This document shows, piece after piece, positions 1-8,600 of a DNA stretch of 64,000 nucleotides. Below the pieces are notes generated by a model that was not told the origin of the DNA, did not search any database, and was given only the letters and a program-made list of their open reading frames with translations. The translations under genes and the position numbers were made by a program. Where the stretch lies: positions 62,001 to 126,000 of the forward strand of contig OZ037843.1 of assembly GCA_964035575.1 (NCBI GenBank). The letters are read 5' to 3'. The DNA comes from Rhynchopus sp. YZ270_cl-10. Its lineage: Eukaryota > Euglenozoa > Diplonemea > Diplonemida > Diplonemidae. The first letter of the stretch is position 1; each line of letters starts with the position of its first letter.

Positions 1-661
1 TGCACTCCCCTTGGCTGAGTGGGGTGAATGCAGCCTGGAGCCAGGTCTGCGCCATCCACACATCGAAGTCCAGCAACAACCTGTCGCTCAGACATTCCCC
101 CAGCAACCGTGGCAAGATGCCACAAGATATCAGAACCCAAGGCCACGACGGCTGAGATGCTGCCGAAAAATCAGACTTGCAAACCTGGGGCACCGTTGTC
201 GTCTCCGTTGCCGCCATCTTCCCTGCACACTCGATAAACTGCGGTGAGGCCTTGATGCCTTTCCACTCTTTCCTTAGCTGAGCGAGGGCAGCCTCAAACC
301 TCTCGTCAAACTTTTGCATCTCAGCCTCGGCCACATCCCCGATCGCCACTGTTTGACACCCACACCAGTCACTGCCGTGCTCCAGACGACCTACACTAAC
401 TACCTCCAGAGAGCAGACATCATCCACATCACTCCTACTGCACAACAGCACACACCCATGCTGGTCGTATTGTTGTTTGATGTTGATCGTCACCCCGTCT
501 TCGCGCACATGGTTCTCCCCTACAAGCGTAGCCACAGCGCCTTTTGCACGATCGGAGTCCTCTCCTAGCGTTGCACACTGCGACACAAAACCCTTCAATA
601 GACATGTCAACGAAGAGAACGACTCTTCCTTGTACACACGGCGTGTTGCGTTTGGATGCAT
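1..661 (-). CDS. Giant DUF3638/DUF3645-type protein, copy 0 (N-terminal 220 codons only, cut by window edge)
   Basis: This is the 5' part of a third copy of the giant gene; the rest lies left of the window. It matches positions 10034-10694 of copy 1 at a constant offset of 10,033 bases, including the start codon at 659-661 and the divergences that separate copy 1 from copy 2 (for example EWKGIKASPQ rather than EWKSSKPSPQ). The N-terminus (MHPNATRRVYKEESF) has no signal peptide or membrane segment. Its presence shows a tandem array that probably continues to the left. Function is inferred only from the complete copies. Confidence 0.85.
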   Translation of the reverse strand, partial: MHPNATRRVYKEESFSSLTCLLKGFVSQCATLGEDSDRAKGAVATLVGENHVREDGVTINIKQQYDQHGCVLLCSRSDVDDVCSLEVVSVGRLEHGSDWCGCQTVAIGDVAEAEMQKFDERFEAALAQLRKEWKGIKASPQFIECAGKMAATETTTVPQVCKSDFSAASQPSWPWVLISCGILPRLLGECLSDRLLLDFDVWMAQTWLQAAFTPLSQGEC

Positions 662-1891
662 CTGGTAAGGTGGTGCGTATTTACGCCCTCAGGGGTGTGC
701 TGATGAGAGGGTTTAAGTTTAAATTGTTTGTTTTCTTTTTTGTGATGTTCGCTGTGTGGTGGAAACTTTTTATTTTTTGTGTGGGGTGGGGTGGGAGGAT
801 TGTACGGTCGAAGAGTTACGGAACTTCAGAACTTCGGGTGATTTAAAAGGAGGAGGCTTTTTTTGGGAATTACTGGTAGAGTGGCAGTATCTCGCTTTTT
901 CACACGCTATGACTGCACCAAGTGTGGGTCACCTAACAAGTTAAAGGGGGGGTGGGATAATTGTAGTGGGGGATAACTGTAGAATGGCGGATAAAAATTG
1001 AAACCGCACCCTACTTTTCCTTTTTATGTTTTTCCCCTACCCCCGAAAACAATAAAGCAATAAAAACAATAAAGACAAAAGGGAGAGGTTGGTGAAACGC
1101 ACACACCTCGACCTGTCGGTGAAATGTGGCTCTACTCCAACCCGCCCCGGATTAGAAAAATGGAAAAAAGGATGGGAGTAGGGTACGATATTCAATTTCC
1201 TTTTAGCATTGCATGTAATCATAAAAAATATCGCCAGTTCTTCTCAAACAATGGGGGATAGTTGTAGTGGGGGATAAAAAAAAAAATATCTCTCTTTTTT
1301 CCCACCTGAATATCCCCATCCCCAAGGAAAATCCACACCAAAAACGCGGTGTGGGAAATGGGGGATAACTGTAGTGCCATTGTAGTGGGGGAAAAAATAA
1401 AATAAAACGGGGGGATAATTGTTTTATCCCCCCCCCCCTTTAATGCAAGGCACAAAAAAAAAAGGGAGTAAAACGAGTGAACAAGTCTGTGGTGGGTGTG
1501 GTACGGTGACAGATTTGGAGTGGGTCACGCCTGAACTGTGTGGATGCCTTGTGAGGGTAATTCTGTGCACCCTTTCGGTGCGGTATGCCACTTTATTCTC
1601 ACAATAGGCTCTATGCGCCTTTCCTTCCTACGCGGAACCCCCTACCCCCTACCTGTTGTGTTACATGGCGAGGTTCCACATGGCGGGACAGTCCCTTCCT
1701 TCCTCTTGCGGTACAGCCCTCACAGTCTGAAAAGAACCCAAGAAAGATCATGATGATGACGACAGCACAACGAGAAAAATAAAATCGATACCGCACTCCT
1801 ACTTCTCCCGCAAACAATAAAACATACATTCATATACATACTATTTATAACACAAACAGTAAGCACTAAAGGGAATAAAACAAATAAAAAC

Positions 1892-2001
1892 GATAAAGAC
1901 AAAAGGGAGAGGTTGTGGTGCAACACACACACTGATGATGATGATAGCACAACGAGAAAAAAACGCTTCGTTTGTACTGAGAATACCGAATAAAAGAAAC
2001 G
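1892..2001. repeat. Direct repeat within spacer, first copy
   Basis: About 110 bp, from ATAAAGACAAAAGGGAGAGG through a (GAT)n run and GCACAACGAGAAAA to GAATACCGAATAAAAGAAAC. It recurs almost unchanged at 2279-2387 and in the second spacer at 11925-12034 and 12312-12420. Confidence 0.85.
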
Positions 2002-2278
2002 GCGTTTTTAAAAACCAAAAAGCGAATAGGCGGGTTGAACGTTATTGACACTGTGTGCCCACAACGCCTTCCTTGTTGCTGCCTCGTACTGCGGTTACTT
2101 GTTGGTCTACGCAACGGGGTTACACATGGGGACAGCAGCCCTGAATCTTTGACACAAGAGGATTACACAGACAGCACATACCTCCCCTCACGACACTGGC
2201 AGGCGTGCCCTTGATAAAAAAGGGGGCACTCCTATAGTATAGTATACTATTCCTGTCTTTCCGGCAAACAATAAAACA

Positions 2279-2387
2279 ATAAAGACAAAAGGGAGAGGTT
2301 GTGGTGCAACACACACACTGATGATGATGATAGCACAACGAGAAAAAACGCTTCGTTTGTACTGAGAATACCGAATAAAAGAAACGG
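2279..2387. repeat. Direct repeat within spacer, second copy
   Basis: Second copy of the 1892-2001 unit. The two copies diverge just after GAAACGG. A shorter form of the same leader (CAATAAAGACAAAAGGGAGAGG) also starts near 1066 and recurs far away near 33380, so this is part of a dispersed module rather than a purely local duplication. Confidence 0.85.
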
Positions 2388-2675
2388 TGGTTTTTTTGTT
2401 TTCTTCGTTTTTGTTTTTTTGAAAAGTTGAAAAGATAGTTCAAGAAAAAGAGCTGAAAAGTTGTATACAAAGCATACAAAAGGCTTGAGTGAAGAGTACG
2501 ACTGAAAGATCGAAAATGAAAAAAGCAGTAGAGCGAGTTGCTTATACGCCCTTGCCTGGAAGATATATGCTCACACGATTTTTGCATATGTACACGAAAA
2601 TTTGACACAAAACAAGAGCGACACATTGTTTGTCTCGTTTTTTTTTTACAAAACATATTTCTTTTACCTGGAAGG

Positions 2676-5600
2676 TCATGCCACCCGTTCCGCTGTCTTC
2701 TGCAGTTGCGAGTAGTGGTAGTGAGACGACGTCCCCTTGCCTGCTACCAGCCGCAGGACAAAAGTGTTGTTCGGCGTCACGATACTGTCGAGCGCTTCAA
2801 GCTCAGGGCCGCTGCTGTAGCCGTTGCAGATGCCGTTCAGAAGCTTCAGCGCGGTTGTTTCTAAGTTCGTTTCTCGTGTCTCGACCCCCAGCGTGTCGTC
2901 CACACCGCAATTCTCCAGCTTGCCCTCCTCACCTGCTGCACCCCCGTGGCGTCGTTCTTCCTCGAGCATCGCTGCCAACACACCGTCCGCCTCTCTGTCA
3001 CTCAGGAGCAGCATGTGGCCTGTCGGAAACGTCAGCACTGCGTCAACCAACCGAAGCGTGCGCAACGCTGTCTCTTCGTTGTTCGCGCACACTGTGTTCT
3101 TCCAGTTCGACGTGGCACACAGCTTTGCTGACCCCCAGCGAAGGGTTGCTCCCGGAAATGCTGAGTCCCATATATCCTGAAGGGTGGACACAGTAACAAC
3201 GTTCCACGGCAGCGTGGCGCAAAACGCCTGCCAGGAGGACGCTGTGGCAGCCAGGCGGTAGTCCCACACCTTCTCTGCTAGGGGCTTCATGCTCTCGCGC
3301 TCGACCTCCTGTTCGTTCTCCTGCTCCTGCTGTGCCTCCTTCTCCTTCTCGCATTCGCGGTCAGACACAGTTGACTTCACCTTCAGGCCTGACCCCAAGT
3401 CTTTGCAGCACCGCAGGATCACCTCACACTCCTTCCCGTATTCACCCACTTTGGTGTTCCGCAGCTGCTCCTGCACGAGTGGCTCCAAATCCGTCTCAAC
3501 CAGAGGGTGGGTGTACTTGCTGAGGGGTTGCTGGTCGTCAGCCTGGATGGCACGAGGGTTGTTCTTACATTCGTAGTGGAACACGCCGTTGTCGGCCCAC
3601 TGCGACAGGCCACGTTCCCTCTCCGCTCCTGTGTTCTCGATGACCCAGCCCAGCACCTCTTCGATCGACGGTGTGCTCTGAGATATCTGTCCCCTGACGT
3701 CCTCAGGACACAGCAACATGAGGCCCTGTTGCTGAGGTCCAAGCTGTCTCATGCGGCCTGCACCCTGCATCAGCATGTCCTTGCGGAGGTTGCGCCCAAG
3801 AGTGACAGCACCCACACAGTCTTGTGCAAGCTTCAGGTCGGATCCCCTGCAACGTGCGTTGTCGAAGATGGCGAAGAAAACGTCGTCGGTCAGTGCGCAT
3901 TCGTGTCGGATGCTGACGAGGTTTGTGTCTGTGTACATCACCTTCCAGCCTTCCTCGCTGGCTTCGGTTTCGAAGTACATAACACCTCGTTTCCCTAGGA
4001 GTTTGAAGGACGCTTGCCGCAGCACAAAGGCAGCAGCTTCCTTCGGCGGCATTCCTGCCAACAGACTGCCTGTGTCAATCAGCGCTCCTGCCTTGCCCGT
4101 CACTGCAGCCAACAGAGCTGCTTCCCCTGTGCTCCTGCCCGCCACGTGCCCTATCATGTGCACGGTGCTGCGCATCAGGTGGCTCAGCATCAGTCCGTTG
4201 GTCGCCTTCAGCTCCTCCACATCGGGTTCCCGCTGTGTCACGTAGCTAGGTAGCAGTTGGTGGTTGTCGTTCGTGCCGGAGAAGCCGACGGAACGGCGGT
4301 CAGGAAGGTCCCAGGCAGACATGGACAGCTTCTCGGGATAGGCCACAACCTCTGACGGGAGCACGATCTGTGTCATCCAGAAGTTGATGACAGGCATGCT
4401 GTACTGGTATGTACTGTGCAGAAGAGCGTGCTGCTCGCGGTTGGTGGGGTCGAGCTTGCGCACGCAGTCGATGCTGGAGAAGTCAGACGGCTGCGACGCC
4501 ACAGACGCAAACCAGCTTTTGTAGTAATAATTCTGCGCACCGTCGCTCAGTTCGAGCAGCTTGCCCACCGCCTCACCCACCTGCGTGGTGTTCAGCCCAT
4601 CGTAGTAGTGCGCCAGCATCGTGTGCAGCACCATCACGTCAGGGTGACTGAACTCAGAACGTTCTGTCGGCACGTCTGCCGCCTTGAACGGCACAGCAAG
4701 GTTGATCTTCCTCTTCTCATACGCGACACCGTACTCCACTCTGTGCCGCTTTGTCAGACAATGCGCCAGCAACTCGTGCGCAAACAACCCACGGAGACAC
4801 ATCAGCTGCAGCCGTTGGTGCTCCAGCAGGGCGAAACGCATGTCAGCCCCCTTCGACCCATTCAGCACGCTGTCCTTAACCATCGCAAGCGCCTCTGCAC
4901 TGTAGTCCTTTAACCAACGAAGGCACCACGGTGCACCGTGTTGCTTGATCTCCTCGCAGAGGAGGTCAAGCACCACACGGTTCAGCTGTGCTACGTTCGC
5001 ATCGTGCGTGGACCGCCCATCCACCAGTCTGAAGCCTTGGAACCGGTCGATGCCTTCTCTCACCTCGATGACTGCTGCGATGTTGTCGAGCGTCTTCCCC
5101 CGCCTGTTCAGTGCTGTCAGCACGGCAGCTGCCACTTCGTACCGTATGGCGCCGTCCACCAAGCTGTCGCCCTTGCCCACTGCGTACACAAGCTGGTATC
5201 TGTGATGGAGCAGCTCGTCGCTCTCGTCCAGGATCAGTGTTCCTGTCTTGTCCATTGTCTGCAGATGTCTCAGAAGCTTCGCTTCTGCGGGTTTGTCGTG
5301 CATGGCCAGCTCGTGTCGTTTCAGACAGAGGCTGAGCTTGTACTCTGGCACTGAAAGCACCACACCCCCCGCACGTTGCGCTTCCCTCCACTCACCTTCA
5401 AGAGCTGGCACATCAAGTTCGATGTTTCGGTGGAACGGCAGCATGTACACCCGCAGGTTCCGTGTGCTTGCCGTCAGGGTGTTAGACAGGAACCCCTGTC
5501 CTTCCTTCAGCAGCGAACGTAGGAACACAATCTGCGGCAGGATCTTCTCAGCTTTTTTTGCATCCAGGCGGGTCAGCTCCAGCAGCAGCATCGGGAGGAT

Positions 5601-8600
5601 GACTCGTGTCTTCCCCAGCCCCATGTTGAGCTGTGAGATCGAACCAGGGTGGTGCAGAAGGTGCTTAGCGAGGTCATATTGGTGTGGGCGGATCTGCAGC
5701 GAGCCTTCTGCCTCGAACACCAGCCAGTGCGGGTGCTCGTCTCCGTCCCAATCTCTCACGCACCGAAGCTCCTGCACTATCTTGGCGCGGGTGTTGTCGC
5801 CTTGCACCAGCCGCAGGATCCTTTCGAGTTTGTCCTCCAGCACGCACAACTCCAGCAGACGGCGTGCATCGTTTTGCAAGATGACACGCTGCTGGTATGT
5901 CAAAAACGGATTCAATTCGTGCGAAGGCGAGAATTCCACAGTGCCCGCCAACAGAGCCATATCCCTGAAGGTGACGGTGGGCACTCCATTCACGCAGTGC
6001 AGCAACTCGAACGACGCTGAGTGCCTCTTCGCCTGCTCGGTGGTACAGTCCGTGATGCGCTCCTGCAGGCCTGCACGCTTGGCTGACACCTCCTCCTTCA
6101 GGGAGGTCACGTACCCACTCAGAAACTCCGGTGAGGGCACATCATAGCTTGCAGTGCGGTGGTGGCGCTCCCAACTGTCCTTCAGCTCAGCACACAATCC
6201 GGGGTAGTTTGGACACGTGAACGGAAAGGAGGGTGGGACGAAGCCGGGCTCCTGTTCCGTTGCCTTCAAAATCCTGCGCAGGCCCAACTCCACCTTCTTC
6301 ACGTGCTCTTTGATGTCTCCCGGGTACTCTTCCAGTGTGCACTCGTGGTCGTTCCGGATTTTCAGGTCAACCGCTTTGCGGTCCATTGGGGATGAGTGCA
6401 GCTCCCACGTGGAGAGTGCATGCCGCCAGTTCCTCCCAGGTGCTCTGCCGTATTCAGTTCGTGCCTCCTGCAGTCGTGTCGTCGAGACACTACTCTCTGG
6501 CCTGTCCTTCTCCCACAGCTTGCACTGCCGGAATGACGAGCGTAACAGGTCGTGGCAAATCAGAGTCAGCACCGGCACCTCTTCGCCAAAGTCCGCCACA
6601 TTGTCCAGCAGCTGCATGTCCCCAGCACTCAAAGGCTCGTTCGACCAGCACTCCCGACACAGTTGCACTGCAAACTCCACCGCAGTCATCCCCATCCACT
6701 GCTCCACCACCAACGTCCCTGACGCCGCAAACACAGCAGCAAGGTAGAGACGCATCGTTGTTGTTGCCGCCTTCAGTTGCCTGAACCGCACACACAAGTC
6801 GTACGCAAAGCATTTGAACGTGCTCGTGCTCGCCCCATCCATGGCAACCCATGCACCTTCTTCATCCTGCACAATCGTCCCGCACGGAATCAACACCCTA
6901 GTGCTGCCTGCCGTCCCCTCTAACACGAGGTAGTTTTGGAAAAAGAGGGGAACACACCCGTGCTGCTGCTCGCTGCTCAGTCGCATGTTGGGGTGCTGTT
7001 CGGAGCGCACGGTGTCTCCCTCCACCCACCACGACAGCCGGAGGCGAGGAAGCCGCACCCACAGCACCTCATTCTTGTCCACAACTGCATGCATGTGAAC
7101 GTGCTCCTCGACCCTCTCGAAGAGCGGGACCAAGGAGAGCGGCGCTGCCACGAATCTGCTGAGGTGGCCCTCAGAGAGCAGAGAGAGGATGTGCTTGTAC
7201 GGCTGGTCCATCTCTGCAGCTGGCACCTCGTGGACGACAGCGTGCTCCGGTGCTCCTGTCGCAGAGAGCGTGTACGTCATCAAGTACTGCACCCTCTTGT
7301 TGAGGTACGACTCCTCCCTGAACCACAGCGTCTGTCGTGTTGCGTCGTGCCAGTGGGTGTGCAGGTCGACGAGCATCTTCGGCAGGTTCGCCACACTCCA
7401 CTCCGCCTCCTGCAAGTTCACAAGCTCTGATTTGCTGTCCTCTCCATCTTCCTCCCGAATCTCGAAGATCCGCACCCTGCCGGTGCGGCTGCAAATGCAG
7501 AAGTCGTAGTGGCAGTTTGTTTCGTCCCGCTTCAGTGTATTAAACGTGGCACCGGACGCGCTCTTGCTCACTTCGAAGTTCCGCGTCTCGCCAAAGCTCC
7601 TTTTGTACAAGGCACACTGCGTCACCTCGTCAGGCAGGCCGCAAGGAGGGTATCCGTTCAGCAGCACAGCCCCCTTTAGCAGGTTCACAGAGTAGTGGTT
7701 GTCCTCTGCTACGGCTTCAAAGCAGCACGTCGCCGTTCCTGTCGACGCGTCAAACAGGTTTTTCCAGCCGGCAACATGTTCCGGCATCCTGCCGAAGATC
7801 TTCCGCAGCCCTGGAGTGATCACTGTGTCAGGGTCCGCCTGTGCGTGAATCATCACATCGCTCAGCCTATGTGCTGCAACCCGTCGCACAGTCGCCAATG
7901 ACTCCGGATGCTCCTCGTCCGACCTGGCGAGGCACTGACGGAACCTGAAGAGCTCCTCCACAAGCAGAGCCGCGTCTGCAGCAGTCAGCTTCGGGACAAG
8001 AAAGCAGCGTATGGCGTACGCAGTCATCACAGCCTCCTTGTCCTTGTCGCCCACCTCCTGCACATCCTCAAACCCGCAAACCTCTCTCCACCTGGCTGCC
8101 ACCCCCCTCCACAGAAACGGAAGCCTCTGACCGCGCGGATCCGAGGAGAACTGGCTGATGAAGCAAGACAGGTCTGCCAGCACTGGGAACCCCTTGTGAT
8201 CCCGAGGGCACTCACGCACCTCCTCCGCGAGCTGTGCAAAGGCAGCGACAAGCTTTTCGACGAGAGGATCAGAAGTGCGGAACAGGTCTTCAGCTGCTTT
8301 GAAGGGATCACCGTCTTCCTTCCTCGCAAACCCCTCTGTGAAGGCACCGAGCTGGTGCGCAGAGTGGCGCAGCAGCTCAGCCACACTCGCCTCTGCAAAC
8401 GGGAGGGAGCGCTCCGTCACAATCCTGAGGATCTTCCTCCACACCGAGGACGAGAAGGACCTCACACCTGCGAAGGCAAGGTACCCCTTCACTGTGAAGG
8501 CATGTGGCTTCAGGTGCATGGTGGCGTACCCTCTGTTCCCTGCAGTGTGCTCCTGCTCCGACGATGAGTCTTCAGGTGGGAGGAAAAAAGTCGCGAACTC

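Larger units (their letters stand above)
662..2675. other. Intergenic spacer between giant-gene copies 0 and 1
   Basis: There is no convincing gene in these 2.0 kb. The spacer is AT-rich with homopolymer runs. It holds several copies of a G-rich motif around GGGGGATAACTGTAGTG (about 950-990, 1252-1282 and 1358-1450) and three runs of a CAATAAA-rich motif followed by GACAAAAGGGAGAGGTTG (about 1060-1095, 1885-1920 and 2265-2300). A short palindromic run TAGTATAGTATACTA lies near 2236. The small open frames here have no homology signature. The region recurs without visible change at 10695-12708. Confidence 0.8.

Noticed and set aside
5248-6147. 299-codon plus-strand frame opposite the giant gene (and its twin at 15281-16180)
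   Set aside because: Serine/arginine-rich shadow of the conserved helicase-core coding strand; no domain of its own.
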